DNA of 64,000 bases from UBA9676 sp035532275 (GCA_035532275.1 DATKRG010000196.1:1-64000); one strand, 5' to 3'. Shown: positions 41,167-49,514, numbered from the stretch's first letter. The notes: generated from the letters alone by a model not told the origin. Translations and numbers: made by a program.

Positions 41167-41850
41167 ATGGCGCCCGGCACGGATGGATTCATAGAGACTG
41201 AACGTAAATACGAGGCGGGACCCGCTTTCGTCCTGCCGGACCTGGCCGGGGTGGCGGGCGTCGCCGCGGTGACCGGGCAGCGGACGCACCGGCTGCGTGC
41301 GGTCTACTTCGACACCGCGGATCTGCGGCTGGCCGCGGCGAGGATCACGCTGCGCCGGCGGACCGGCGGCACCGACGCCGGCTGGCACCTGAAGCTGCCG
41401 GCCGGCGTGGACAGCCGGCGGGAAGTGCATGCCCCGCTGACCCGTGCCGCGCGCACCGTCCCGGCGAGCCTGGCCGCGCGGGTGGCCGGCTCGACCGCGG
41501 GCGAGCCGCTGGCGCCCATCGCCCGGCTGGAGACCGCCCGCACCGTCCGGTACCTGACCGGCCAGGACGGCCAGCCGCTGGCCGAGGTCGCCGACGACCT
41601 GGTGACCGGGGCGCTGCCAGAGCCGGCACCGGAGCCGGCGCAAGGGCGCGGCGGGCGGCCGCGATGGCGGGTGGTGTCCCGGTGGCGCGAGATCGAGGTC
41701 GAGCTGGCCGACGGCACACGCGACCTGCTCGACGCGGTCGAGGGGGCGCTGGTCCAGGCCGGGGCCGAGCCCTCCGCGGCGGCGTCGAAGCTCAGCAGGC
41801 TGCTCGCGGCGGCAGGCCCGCCGGGCAGCGGGACCCCGGCCGGCGGCTGA
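41167..41850 (+). CDS. CYTH-domain (triphosphate tunnel) protein
   Basis: A 227-residue protein. The ExExK-type motif is present as ETERKYEAG. LRAVYFDTADLRLAAARITL then RRRTGGTDAGWHLKLPAG supplies the alternating basic tunnel strands, and RWREIEVELADGTRDLLDAV matches the later acidic strands. CYTH enzymes hydrolyse inorganic triphosphate or thiamine triphosphate. The CHAD domain that often follows is absent: the protein ends at the tunnel plus a Pro/Gly tail. The start is ATG 41167. Confidence 0.87.
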   Translation: MAPGTDGFIETERKYEAGPAFVLPDLAGVAGVAAVTGQRTHRLRAVYFDTADLRLAAARITLRRRTGGTDAGWHLKLPAGVDSRREVHAPLTRAARTVPASLAARVAGSTAGEPLAPIARLETARTVRYLTGQDGQPLAEVADDLVTGALPEPAPEPAQGRGGRPRWRVVSRWREIEVELADGTRDLLDAVEGALVQAGAEPSAAASKLSRLLAAAGPPGSGTPAGG

Positions 41851-41857
41851 GGCGAAC

Positions 41858-41913
41858 CCGGTCCCGAGCTGAGAGCTGGCCGGTCCTGAGAGCTGGCCGG
41901 TCCTGAGAGCTGA
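41858..41913 (+). repeat. Three-unit tandem repeat related to the 48.6-kb minisatellite
   Basis: The 17-base unit CCGGTCCTGAGAGCTGG occurs at 41880-41896 and 41897-41913 (last base differs), preceded by a version with a five-base insertion (41858-41879). It fills the gap between the CYTH stop and the convergent nitroreductase stop. The GGTCCT-N-AGAGC core recurs in the 19-base unit at 48573. Confidence 0.7.
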
Positions 41914-41916
41914 GCG

Positions 41917-42939
41917 CTAGCCGGTCTGGAGCAGGTCGCTGGCGGGCCGGCGGGCGCTCGCCGCCGCGGTGTGCACCCGGCCGAACTGGAGAAGCATCTG
42001 CGGTGTGCCGGCCAGCCCGAGCCCGCTGCGTACCAGCGCCCGGATCGGCGAGAGTTCCAGCGGCTCGCTGGTCATGCTGGCGAAGACCCAGGTGGTGGCG
42101 GCGTGCAGCAGCATCCGCTGCAGCGCCTGGCCGGCCCGCAGCCAGTCCTGCGGCGTGTCGGCTGCGGTGGTCAAGATGGCCGTCGCCGCCGCGGGGGCGC
42201 CCGCCTCGCCGGCTCTCCCCCAGCCGCGGCCGAGGTCGAAGTCGCGCTGGGCGAGCCTGCCGGTCTCACCCAGGTCCGGCTCCGGGGCTGACGCCGGGTA
42301 GGCGCCCGCCGCGACACCGTCCCTGGCGGTGCTCCCCGGCGGCCGGGTCCACCGCCGGATCTCGGCCTGGGCCGCCCGCCGCCGCCAGGTGCCGGCGGCC
42401 GCTGCCAGCCTGGCCAGCCGCTGGAAGGCAGGCGGCTCGCCGACCAGTGCCAGCGCGGCTCCCTCCGCGATCGCGTCGTGCTGGAGCCCGGCCAGCAGCC
42501 CGTCCGGCAGCGGGCCGGGGCTGAACGGGCCCCGGTGCGTGTACCGGTGCGGCACCGCCGCCAGCAGCCCCCACTCGCGGCCGGTCATCGGGGCCGGCGC
42601 GCCGAGATACACCCGGGCGAGCAGGGCGGGCCTGGCTGGGTCGGGCCGCAGGCTGACCGCGGGCACATACCCGAGCCGGCGCACCGCCAGCCGGAGCCCG
42701 TACAGTGCGGCGCCGCAGCTGATCATCAGCTCCCGGCCGGCCGGGTCCAGAAGCCTCAGCGCCCGCCCGGGATCGGCATGCAGTTCCACCGCGTTCCCGG
42801 CCACGCGGAACAGCCACGGCTGGGTGTTCAGGATCGACGGTGCCCGGCCAGCGATGGCCACCAGCGCGGGAACCTGATCGGCTGGCAGCCGTGGGCCGGC
42901 CCACGGCTGTCCCTGGCACAGTCGGATGATCTCGGTCAT
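41917..42939 (-). CDS. Acg-family nitroreductase-like protein
   Basis: A 340-residue double nitroreductase-fold protein like mycobacterial Acg/Rv3131: VPALVAIAGRAPSILNTQPW (FMN phosphate region with S-NTQPW), RELMISCGAALYGLRLAVRR, and the second half AGQALQRMLLHAATTWVFAS and GLGLAGTPQMLLQFGR. Acg proteins sequester FMN and are induced in dormancy, and they lack classical nitroreductase activity. The Usp and Hsp20 genes in this window belong to similar stress regulons, but I see no DosR gene here. The start MTEIIRLCQGQPW is clear. Confidence 0.85.
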   Translation of the reverse strand: MTEIIRLCQGQPWAGPRLPADQVPALVAIAGRAPSILNTQPWLFRVAGNAVELHADPGRALRLLDPAGRELMISCGAALYGLRLAVRRLGYVPAVSLRPDPARPALLARVYLGAPAPMTGREWGLLAAVPHRYTHRGPFSPGPLPDGLLAGLQHDAIAEGAALALVGEPPAFQRLARLAAAAGTWRRRAAQAEIRRWTRPPGSTARDGVAAGAYPASAPEPDLGETGRLAQRDFDLGRGWGRAGEAGAPAAATAILTTAADTPQDWLRAGQALQRMLLHAATTWVFASMTSEPLELSPIRALVRSGLGLAGTPQMLLQFGRVHTAAASARRPASDLLQTG

Positions 42940-43163
42940 GCTGGTCCTCGCCGATGGTTTCCTGCCAGCATCGCCGCCGCGCCGCGCGGCGGGCAGGGCC
43001 TTCGGTCCCGTCCGGCCGGGCCGAACGCCCCGCGCACCGGCCTGGCAGCGCTCGCAGAATTGTGCCGGCAGCGCTCAGAGGATTGCCAGAGCCCGTTCCG
43101 AGGTCCCGCAAAAACCAGGCGGCCACACTCATAGGCAGAGCAACACTAGGAGGGGCGAAGACC

Positions 43164-43490
43164 ATGAACACGAGCAACCGGGATGCGCTGTCGGCGGTGG
43201 TCGCACGGCGGCGCGGCCGGGCACGGCTGCGCACTGCCACCGTCACGCTCGGCGCCGCCAGCCTGGTCGTGGCCGGTGCCGTGGCCTACACCCTGCCGGG
43301 CGGGATAACCCACACGACCACCACGACCACGTCAGCCGCTGGCACGCCAGCAGCGGCTGGCACCACCGTGGTGCACACCACCTCGGGTGGTTCGGGCGTC
43401 ACCACCACGACCACTGCAGGCGGCACCGGATCGGCGACCGCGCCGGCGGCCACCTCCGGGTCGGGCCACGTCACCTCCGGCGGCTCCTGA
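43164..43490 (+). CDS. Ser/Thr-rich membrane-anchored small protein A (candidate ApbE partner)
   Basis: A 108-residue protein: MNTSNRDALSAVVARRRGRA (basic cytoplasmic start), a transmembrane helix (TVTLGAASLVVAGAVAYTLP), then a low-complexity extracytoplasmic tail of Thr, Ser, Ala, Gly. The tail contains HTTSGGS internally and ends HVTSGGS. It is paralogous to the gene at 44455. The stop overlaps the apbE start (TGATG). Flavin transferase targets have (S/T)GA(S/T)-like motifs, and SGGS is a near match, so covalent FMN attachment is possible but unproven. AGGAGG precedes the ATG. Confidence 0.75.
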   Translation: MNTSNRDALSAVVARRRGRARLRTATVTLGAASLVVAGAVAYTLPGGITHTTTTTTSAAGTPAAAGTTVVHTTSGGSGVTTTTTAGGTGSATAPAATSGSGHVTSGGS

Positions 43491-44458
43491 TGACCGCCGG
43501 TTCGGTGATCGGTGAGGCGTCGGCCAGCTGGCAGGCGCTCGGCACCGGGGTCCAGCTGATCGTCACCGACGCCCACCAGCTCGCCGCCGCCCGGCAGATA
43601 CTCGAAGCTGACCTGGCCGCGGTGGACCTGGCCTGCAGCAGGTTCCGGCCCGACTCGGAGATCGTCGCCCTGGACCGGGCGATGGCCGGGACGGGGGAAA
43701 CGCCCGTGCAGGTCAGCCCCCTGCTCGCGGAAGCGATCGCGGTCGCGCTGCGGGCGGCGCGGCTCACCGACGGGGATGTGGACCCGACCGTAGGCGCCGC
43801 CATGAACGCGGTCGGCTACGACCGTGACTTCCCGCTGATCCCGGCCGACGGGCCGGCCGTGAAGCTGACCGTCCGGACCATCCCTGGCTGGCGCCAGGTG
43901 GAGTTCGACGAGCAGTCACGGCAGCTGCAGCTGCCGCCCGGCGTCCGGCTCGACCTGGGCGCAACGGCCAAGGCCTGGGCGGCTGACCGGTCGGCCGGCC
44001 GCATCGCCGCCGAGTTCGGCTGCGGTGTGCTGGTCAGCCTCGGCGGCGACATCGCGGTCGCCGGGCAGCCCCCCGAGGGCGGCTGGCGGATCCGGGTGCA
44101 GGACATCAGCGGCCGCCCCGAGGACCCGCCCAGCGGGCCGTCCGCGGTGGTCGCCATCCATGGCGGCGGCCTGGCCACCTCCAGCATTGCGGCGCGCCGC
44201 TGGCGGCGGGGCGGCGACGTGCTCCATCACATTCTCGATCCCCGCACCGGCCTGCCGGCCGCGCCGGTCTGGCGGACGGTTTCAGTGGCGGCGGCAAGCT
44301 GCACCGACGCCAACATCGCCAGCACGGCGGCGATCATCCGCGGCCGGGAGGCGCCTGCCTGGCTGACCGGGATGGGCCTGCCAGCCCGGCTGGTCGATGA
44401 GGCCGGCGTGGTGCTTACGGTCGGCGGCTGGCCCGCCGAAGGAGGTGACCCACGGTGA
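43490..44458 (+). CDS. apbE: FAD:protein FMN transferase (ApbE)
   Basis: A 322-residue protein: SWQALGTGVQLIVTDAHQLA (N-terminal M-GT motif), ACSRFRPDSEIVALDRAMAG (S-F-P-SE), LTDGDVDPTVGAAMNAVGYD, VRLDLGATAKAWAADRSAGR (DLG-AK-WA-D), VLVSLGGDIAVAGQPPEGGW, HHILDPRTGLPAAPVWRTVS and CTDANIASTAAIIRG (Mg-binding DA..ST). It transfers FMN from FAD to Thr/Ser of extracytoplasmic redox proteins. No signal peptide is seen, as in some actinobacterial forms that may act in the cytosol. It is sandwiched between two paralogous Ser/Thr-rich small proteins with overlapping codons on both sides. Confidence 0.92.
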   Translation: MTAGSVIGEASASWQALGTGVQLIVTDAHQLAAARQILEADLAAVDLACSRFRPDSEIVALDRAMAGTGETPVQVSPLLAEAIAVALRAARLTDGDVDPTVGAAMNAVGYDRDFPLIPADGPAVKLTVRTIPGWRQVEFDEQSRQLQLPPGVRLDLGATAKAWAADRSAGRIAAEFGCGVLVSLGGDIAVAGQPPEGGWRIRVQDISGRPEDPPSGPSAVVAIHGGGLATSSIAARRWRRGGDVLHHILDPRTGLPAAPVWRTVSVAAASCTDANIASTAAIIRGREAPAWLTGMGLPARLVDEAGVVLTVGGWPAEGGDPR

Positions 44459-44766
44459 ACCGCTCACCCGATGTCCTGTCAGCGGTCATAGAGCGAGAGC
44501 GCAACCGGACCCGGATGCGCCTGGCCACCATGACGGTCGGGGCAGCCGCCCTGGCCACCGCCGGCGTCGTCGCCTACAACCTGCCGAGCCCGGCACACAA
44601 GACGACCTCGACGGCGAACAGTGCCGCCACGACCCCGGCGACGACCCGGCCCTCCGCCGTCAGCTACTCCGGTGACGACGGCGGCGACGGCGGACGCGCA
44701 CCCGCCGCGGCGCCCGGCACCTCGGCCACCCGGGCACCGAGCCACACCACATCCGGCGGCTCCTGA
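44455..44766 (+). CDS. Ser/Thr-rich membrane-anchored small protein B (candidate ApbE partner)
   Basis: A 103-residue paralogue of the protein at 43164. MNRSPDVLSAVIERERNRTR matches the start, MTVGAAALATAGVVAYNLP is the transmembrane helix, and the tail is Thr/Ser/Ala/Pro-rich with a DDGGDGG stretch and the same final HTTSGGS. Shared positions include MN-S-D-LSAV, R-R-R, T-GAA-L and AG-VAY-LP. The GTG start overlaps the apbE stop by four bases, so the three genes are one coupled operon. Confidence 0.75.
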   Translation: MNRSPDVLSAVIERERNRTRMRLATMTVGAAALATAGVVAYNLPSPAHKTTSTANSAATTPATTRPSAVSYSGDDGGDGGRAPAAAPGTSATRAPSHTTSGGS

Positions 44767-44776
44767 CCCCAGACCG

Positions 44777-46165
44777 TCAGCTGACCGGGCCCGGTTCCGG
44801 CTTGGCCTCTCCGGCGACCCCGGCCCGGTCAGCTGACTCCATCACCGCTCGCACCGGCTCCGCCACCACCTGCGCCGCAGCGCTGTCCGGCGGGGCCGGT
44901 CCCGTCGGCGGCACCACGTTCTGGTACCGCCAGAACCGCGGGATCGCCCAGCAGCTGACAGCCGCGGTCACCACGCTGAGCAGGCCGCCCGACCAGGCGG
45001 CGACCTGCGGCCCGGCCACCGCGGCGACCGCACCTGACTCGGCGTCACCCAGCTTCGGCCCGCCCTGCAGGCCCGCGAAGACCAGGCTGTTGACCCGGCC
45101 CTGCATGGCGTCCGCTGTGACCTGCTGCACGATCATCATCCGGAACACCGACGACACCACGTCGGCAGCGCCCGCCACGACCAGCAGGACCAGCGCGGCG
45201 GGCAGCCAGCTCACCAGGCCGAACGCGGTGATCGCCAGGCCCCAGCCGACGACGCAGATCGCCACCGCCCGGCCCGCCCGCCGGACCCGGCCGATGTGGC
45301 CGGTGAGCACCGATCCGATCAGCGCGCCCAGCCCCGGTGCCGCGTTCAGGTACCCGACTGTGGTAGCGCCGCCGTGATACACGGTCACCGCGAGCGCCGG
45401 GAACAGCGCCCGCGGCATCCCGAACACCATCGCCCCCAGGTCGATGAGGAACGACCCGGCCAGCGGCTGGCTCGTCCGCATGTACCGGACCCCGCCGATG
45501 AGCGAGGCGAGCCCGGCGCGCTGCCCGCCGCCCTCGGGTGGCAGCGCGGGCAGCCTGGCCACTGTGACGAGCGCCACCGCGAACGAGGCGACGTTCAGCC
45601 AGTAGACGAGGGCGAAGCCGGTATAGGCCATCAGCAGCCCGGCGGCGGCGGGACCCACCACCTGGGTCGCCTGGAACACCGCCGACTGAAGCGACAGGGC
45701 GGCCGGCAGGTCGGCCGGCGGGACCAGGCGCCGCAGCGATGATCGCCGCGCCGCCCAGTCCACTCCCTGGAACGCGGCGGACTCGGCGGTGCAGGCGAAC
45801 ATCGGCCAGAGCAGAGGGTGGCTGAGCCCCGCGTTGACGGCCAGCCCGGCGCAGCCCGCCGCCAGCAGCACCTGTGTGACCAGCATGACTTTGCGCCGGT
45901 CAAAGGCATCTACCAGCGGCCCGCCGAGCACCGACCCGGCCAGCAGAGGCACCAGCTGGCCGAGACTGACCAGCCCCACCATCGCGGTGGAGCCGGTCAG
46001 CCGGTAGGTCTGGTAGGCGACCGCCACCACGGTCAGCTGGCTGCCGACCCCGGCGACCATCTGCCCGGCCCACAGCCGCCGGAACCCGCGGTGCCGCCGC
46101 AGCGGGCTGGTGTCCACCAGCGCCCCGCCCACGCCGCGGCGAACACGAGCGGGCAGGGCGGGCAT
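44777..46165 (-). CDS. MFS transporter (EntS/DHA3-like exporter)
   Basis: A 462-residue, 12-helix major facilitator: RLWAGQMVAGVGSQLTVVAV, GLVSLGQLVPLLAGSVLGGP, LVDAFDRRKVMLVTQVLLAA (the D-x-x-DRR-V loop 2-3 motif), and GPAAAGLLMAYTGFALVYWL. The DHA3 family exports siderophores or drugs. Its tail is a long Ala/Pro-rich cytoplasmic segment. A GGAGG site five bases before ATG 46165 fixes the start. It is convergent with small protein B and divergent from the ferric-reductase-like gene, so an iron-related role is tempting but not shown. Confidence 0.87.
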   Translation of the reverse strand: MPALPARVRRGVGGALVDTSPLRRHRGFRRLWAGQMVAGVGSQLTVVAVAYQTYRLTGSTAMVGLVSLGQLVPLLAGSVLGGPLVDAFDRRKVMLVTQVLLAAGCAGLAVNAGLSHPLLWPMFACTAESAAFQGVDWAARRSSLRRLVPPADLPAALSLQSAVFQATQVVGPAAAGLLMAYTGFALVYWLNVASFAVALVTVARLPALPPEGGGQRAGLASLIGGVRYMRTSQPLAGSFLIDLGAMVFGMPRALFPALAVTVYHGGATTVGYLNAAPGLGALIGSVLTGHIGRVRRAGRAVAICVVGWGLAITAFGLVSWLPAALVLLVVAGAADVVSSVFRMMIVQQVTADAMQGRVNSLVFAGLQGGPKLGDAESGAVAAVAGPQVAAWSGGLLSVVTAAVSCWAIPRFWRYQNVVPPTGPAPPDSAAAQVVAEPVRAVMESADRAGVAGEAKPEPGPVS

Positions 46166-46309
46166 GCGGCCTCCGGCGGGGAACGGGGGGTGTCTGGCGC
46201 ATCCTGCCAGGCCCACCAGCTCAGAGGCAATTGAGAGCCGTGCTAGAGCACCTGCTGCGGGGGGCCGGTGATGCTTGAGGCAACGTCAGAGCAAACCGGG
46301 GAGCCAACC

Positions 46310-46963
46310 ATGACCGCGATCACCCACGGCACCGCGCTGTGGTACGCCAGCCGCGCGACCGGGGTCGTCAGCCTGCTGCTGCTGACCCTGGTCGTGATAC
46401 TCGGCATCGCCGTCAACCGGCAGGGCCGGCTGCCCGGCCTGCCCTCCTTCGCTGTCACTGGCCTGCACCGGAGCCTGTCGCTGCTGTCGGTCCTGTTCAT
46501 CGGGGCACACATCGCCACCGCGGTCATCGACCCCTACGTGAGCATCCGGGTGGCGGCGGTGGTGATCCCGTTCGTCTCCGCCTACCAGCCGTTCTGGCTG
46601 GGCCTGGGCGCGGTCGCGGTGGACCTGATCGCCGCGCTCATCATCACCAGCCTGGCCCGGGCGCGGATGCCCCGCCGGGCCTGGCGCGGCATCCACTGGC
46701 TGGCCTACGCCGCCTGGCCGGTGGCCTTCGTGCACGGCATCGGGGCCAGCCCGGACCTGCGCAGCGGCGGGCTGCGGCCGGTCGCGATCGCCTGTGCGCT
46801 GGCGGTCGGCGGGGCCGGCCTGTGGCGGGTGGCACAGCGCACCCGTGCGGTGCCGCGTGCCGAGCGCGCCGCGGTCGCGATGGCCAGCAGCGACGCCGCC
46901 AGCCACCGCCCTGGCCGCCGCGTCGCCCACCACGCCCACGCCGGCGATGGCGGGGCACGATGA
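46310..46963 (+). CDS. Ferric-reductase-like bis-haem transmembrane protein
   Basis: A 217-residue protein with six hydrophobic helices. Two His pairs sit in the ferric-reductase spacing: H53-x13-H67 (GLHRSLSLLSVLFIGAHIA) and H129-x12-H142 (GIHWLAYAAWPVAFVHGIG), giving two stacked b haems. The C-terminus is His/Arg/Ala-rich (GRRVAHHAHAGDGGAR) and cytoplasmic. No FAD/NADPH domain is fused, and the next gene supplies a NuoF-like flavoprotein. Its stop overlaps the next start (ATGA), so translation is coupled. The b haems could carry electrons across the membrane to an external flavin or metal. Confidence 0.87.
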   Translation: MTAITHGTALWYASRATGVVSLLLLTLVVILGIAVNRQGRLPGLPSFAVTGLHRSLSLLSVLFIGAHIATAVIDPYVSIRVAAVVIPFVSAYQPFWLGLGAVAVDLIAALIITSLARARMPRRAWRGIHWLAYAAWPVAFVHGIGASPDLRSGGLRPVAIACALAVGGAGLWRVAQRTRAVPRAERAAVAMASSDAASHRPGRRVAHHAHAGDGGAR

Positions 46964-48309
46964 TGCACAGCGCTACGCTGCCGCTGCCCTATCCCGATCC
47001 GGGCTCGCACCAGGCGGAGCCGGTGACCCGCCGGCTGGGTGAGGTCTACCCGGGCGACCTGCCCCGGCTGCTGCCCGCGCACGGGGCCGTCCCGGTGGAC
47101 CTGCGGACCCATCTGCGCCGCTACGGCCCGGTGCCCTACCGCGGCGGACGGGAGCTCTTCGTCCCGGAGGTGGAAGCGGCCGGCCTGACCGGCCGTGGTG
47201 GAGCCGCGTTCCCGACCTACCGCAAGCTCGCCGCGGTGGCCGGCTACGGGCCCACCCCGGTGGTGATCGGCAACGGCGCCGAGGGCGAGCCAGCGAGCAA
47301 CAAGGACAAGTCGCTGCTGTGGATCTCGCCGCACCTGGTGCTCGATGGGCTGCAGATGGCCGCCGAGGCGGTCGGGTCACGCACCGTGGGCCTGTATGTC
47401 CACCGCAACCCACGCCTGCACCAGCATCTGCGGGCCGCGATCGCGGAACGGGCCGCGGCGGGCCTCGATGCCGCCAGGGTGGAGCTGATCGAGGCGCCAC
47501 CCCGGTTCCTGGCCGGTGAGGAGTCGGCACTGGCGAGCCGCACCTCAGGCGGGCCCGCCCTGCCGCGCTTCAAGCCGCCCCGGGCGTCACAGCGGGGCGT
47601 GGCCGACCGGCCCACCCTGGTGCAGAACGTCGAGACCCTGGCCCATCTGGGCCTGATCGCCCGCTTCGGCCCGGCCTGGTTCCGCTCGGCCGGCACCGCG
47701 GCCGAGCCGGGCAGCATGCTGACCACGCTGCACCACACCGATGGCCGGATGGACGTGCAGGAGGTCGCGCTGGGCATCGGTGTCGCGGACCTGCTCGGCC
47801 TGGACGACCGCCCCGCGCAGGCGGTCCTGATCGGCGGATACCACGGTGCGTGGCTGCCGGCCGCGCAGGCCGCGCTGCTGCCGCTCACCAACGAGGCGCT
47901 GCGCCCGCTCGGGGCCGCCGTCGGGGCGGGTGTGCTGGCCGCGCTGCCGGCCGACCGGTGCGGTGTCGTCGAGAGCGCCCGGGTCGTCCGCTACCTCGCG
48001 CTGGAGTCCGCCGGGCAGTGCGGGCCGTGCTTCAACGGCCTGCCCGCGATGGCGGGCGCGCTGGCGGAACTGGCGGAGCCACGGCCCGCCGGGCAGGCCC
48101 GCGCCAACCTGGAACGCTGGTCAGGCCTGGTGTCCAACCGCGGTGCCTGCCATCACCCGGACGGGACCGTGCGGTTCGTCCGCAGTGCGCTGCGGGTGTT
48201 CTCGGCCGAGCTGGACCGGCACTCCCGCGGCCACTGCACGGGTACCAGCGAGCGGCCGTTCCTGCCCCTCCCGGCGGAATCGGCCCTCGATAACGCAGAC
48301 TGGAGGTGA
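46960..48309 (+). CDS. NuoF-like NADH-binding flavoprotein
   Basis: A 449-residue protein with the NuoF FMN/NADH domain: AAGLTGRGGAAFPTYRKLAA, VVIGNGAEGEPASNKDKSLL, the SLBB-like middle VQEVALGIGVADLLGLDDRP, and an Fe-S region LALESAGQCGPCFNGLPAMA with a later SNRGACHHPDGTVRFVRSAL. Complex I NuoF has SCGxCxPC plus one more Cys. Here the first is Ala, leaving CxxC plus one Cys. It probably oxidises NAD(P)H and passes electrons to the membrane b-haem protein or the adjacent ferredoxin. It overlaps the upstream gene by four bases. Confidence 0.88.
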   Translation: MMHSATLPLPYPDPGSHQAEPVTRRLGEVYPGDLPRLLPAHGAVPVDLRTHLRRYGPVPYRGGRELFVPEVEAAGLTGRGGAAFPTYRKLAAVAGYGPTPVVIGNGAEGEPASNKDKSLLWISPHLVLDGLQMAAEAVGSRTVGLYVHRNPRLHQHLRAAIAERAAAGLDAARVELIEAPPRFLAGEESALASRTSGGPALPRFKPPRASQRGVADRPTLVQNVETLAHLGLIARFGPAWFRSAGTAAEPGSMLTTLHHTDGRMDVQEVALGIGVADLLGLDDRPAQAVLIGGYHGAWLPAAQAALLPLTNEALRPLGAAVGAGVLAALPADRCGVVESARVVRYLALESAGQCGPCFNGLPAMAGALAELAEPRPAGQARANLERWSGLVSNRGACHHPDGTVRFVRSALRVFSAELDRHSRGHCTGTSERPFLPLPAESALDNADWR

Positions 48310-48310
48310 C

Positions 48311-48568
48311 ATGAGAAAGCAGCTGCGGGTCAATCCCATCGACTGTGTCGGGCACGGGCTGTGCGCCGAGCTGCTGCCCGAGCTCATCTCCCTCGATGAG
48401 TGGGGCTACCCGATGCTCCCCGACCAGCCCGTGCCCAGGAGGCTGGAGCGGCAGGCACGCCGCGCGGTCACCGACTGCCCGGCGCTGGCGCTGGCCCTGG
48501 CCGACGCGCCGCCGGGCACACCGGCCGTCAAGCACACCAGCGGCCCCGACACCAGGCAGAGGTCCTGA
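48311..48568 (+). CDS. 3Fe-4S ferredoxin
   Basis: An 85-residue ferredoxin with three cysteines: C12-x5-C18 (DCVGHGLCAELLPELI) and C56 (TDCPALALAL). That CxxHGxC...CP arrangement is the actinobacterial 3Fe-4S type. It follows the NuoF-like gene by one base, with GGAGGTG overlapping the end of that gene. In this operon it likely shuttles electrons between the NuoF-like flavoprotein and the haem protein or other partners. A P450 partner, the usual one, is not visible nearby. Confidence 0.88.
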   Translation: MRKQLRVNPIDCVGHGLCAELLPELISLDEWGYPMLPDQPVPRRLERQARRAVTDCPALALALADAPPGTPAVKHTSGPDTRQRS

Positions 48569-48572
48569 CAGG

Positions 48573-48683
48573 CACCGGTCCTCAGAGCCAGCACCGGTCC
48601 TCAGAGCCAGCACCGGTCCTCAGAGCCAGCACCGGTCCTCAGAGCCAGCACCGGTCCTCAGAGCCAGCACCGGTCCTCAGAGC
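48573..48683 (+). repeat. 19-bp tandem repeat, five full units and a partial sixth
   Basis: The unit CACCGGTCCTCAGAGCCAG begins at 48573, 48592, 48611, 48630, 48649 and 48668, and the last is cut after 16 bases. Units are identical. The array fills most of the gap between the ferredoxin stop and the response-regulator start. Perfect identity implies recent expansion. No open spacers are present, so it is not a CRISPR. Confidence 0.9.
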
Positions 48684-48737
48684 TGACACAGAGGAAGGGC
48701 ATACTCGAGCTAGAGGAATGCCCGTGATGCTGGATCG

Positions 48738-49514
48738 ATGGTGAGCGACATGCAGGCTCAGCAGCCCCAGGCCGGACCGGCGGCCACCGCCCGGGCCCAG
48801 CCGCCGCGGGTGCAGCGTGCCGACGGCACACCGATCCGGGTGCTGGTGGTCGACGACGAGCCGAGCCTGGCTGAGCTGCTGGCCAGCGTGCTGCGTTACG
48901 AGGGCTGGGATATCCAGGTCGCGGGCGATGGCGCGAGCGCGGTCCGGGCGGCGCGGGAGTTCCGTCCTGACGCTGTGGTGCTGGACATCATGCTGCCCGA
49001 CTTCGACGGCCTTGAGGTGCTGCGCCGCATGCGGGCCGACATCCCCCACGTGTGCGTGCTCTTCCTGACCGCGCGGGACGCGGTCGAGGACCGGGTGGCG
49101 GGGATCACCGCTGGCGGGGACGACTACGTGACGAAGCCGTTCAGCCTGGAGGAGGTGCTGGCCCGGCTGCGCGGGCTGCTCCGCCGCGCGGGCATCTCAC
49201 GCTCCCGCAGCGACACCCAGCTCGTGGTCGGCGACCTGACCATGGACGAGGACGCCCGCGAGGTCCACCGGGGCGGTGAGCCGATCGAGCTGACCGCGAC
49301 CGAGTTCGAGCTGCTGCGCTTCCTCATGCGCAACCCGCGCCGGGTCCTGTCCAAGGCCCAGATACTCGACCGGGTCTGGAACTACGACTTCGGCGGCCAG
49401 GCCCATGTGGTCGAGCTGTACATCAGTTACCTGCGGAAGAAGATCGACGCCGGCCGGGAGCCGCTGATCCACACCGTGCGCGGCGTCGGGTACGTGCTCA
49501 AGCCGGCCAGCTGA
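48738..49514 (+). CDS. OmpR/MtrA-type response regulator
   Basis: A 258-residue regulator. The receiver is IRVLVVDDEPSLAELLASVL, with the phospho-Asp at D83 (VVLDIMLPDFDG), T in FLTARDAVEDRVAGI and K in YVTKPFSLEEVLARLRGL. The winged-helix domain is QLVVGDLTMDEDAREVHRGG, LTATEFELLRFLMRNPRRVL and YISYLRKKIDAGREPLIHTV. The N-terminal about 35 residues are a Gln/Ala/Pro tail. It overlaps the kinase gene (TGATG). It sits directly downstream of the flavin/haem operon and the tandem repeat, so it may regulate that operon. Confidence 0.93.
   Translation: MVSDMQAQQPQAGPAATARAQPPRVQRADGTPIRVLVVDDEPSLAELLASVLRYEGWDIQVAGDGASAVRAAREFRPDAVVLDIMLPDFDGLEVLRRMRADIPHVCVLFLTARDAVEDRVAGITAGGDDYVTKPFSLEEVLARLRGLLRRAGISRSRSDTQLVVGDLTMDEDAREVHRGGEPIELTATEFELLRFLMRNPRRVLSKAQILDRVWNYDFGGQAHVVELYISYLRKKIDAGREPLIHTVRGVGYVLKPAS

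Noticed and set aside
48573..48683. CRISPR array
   Set aside because: The 19-base units are contiguous with no spacers, and no cas genes lie nearby.
48345..48744. ORFs translating the tandem repeat as SEPAPVLRASTGPQ-like peptides
   Set aside because: They arise by running out of the ferredoxin in other frames. No start signal or family supports them.
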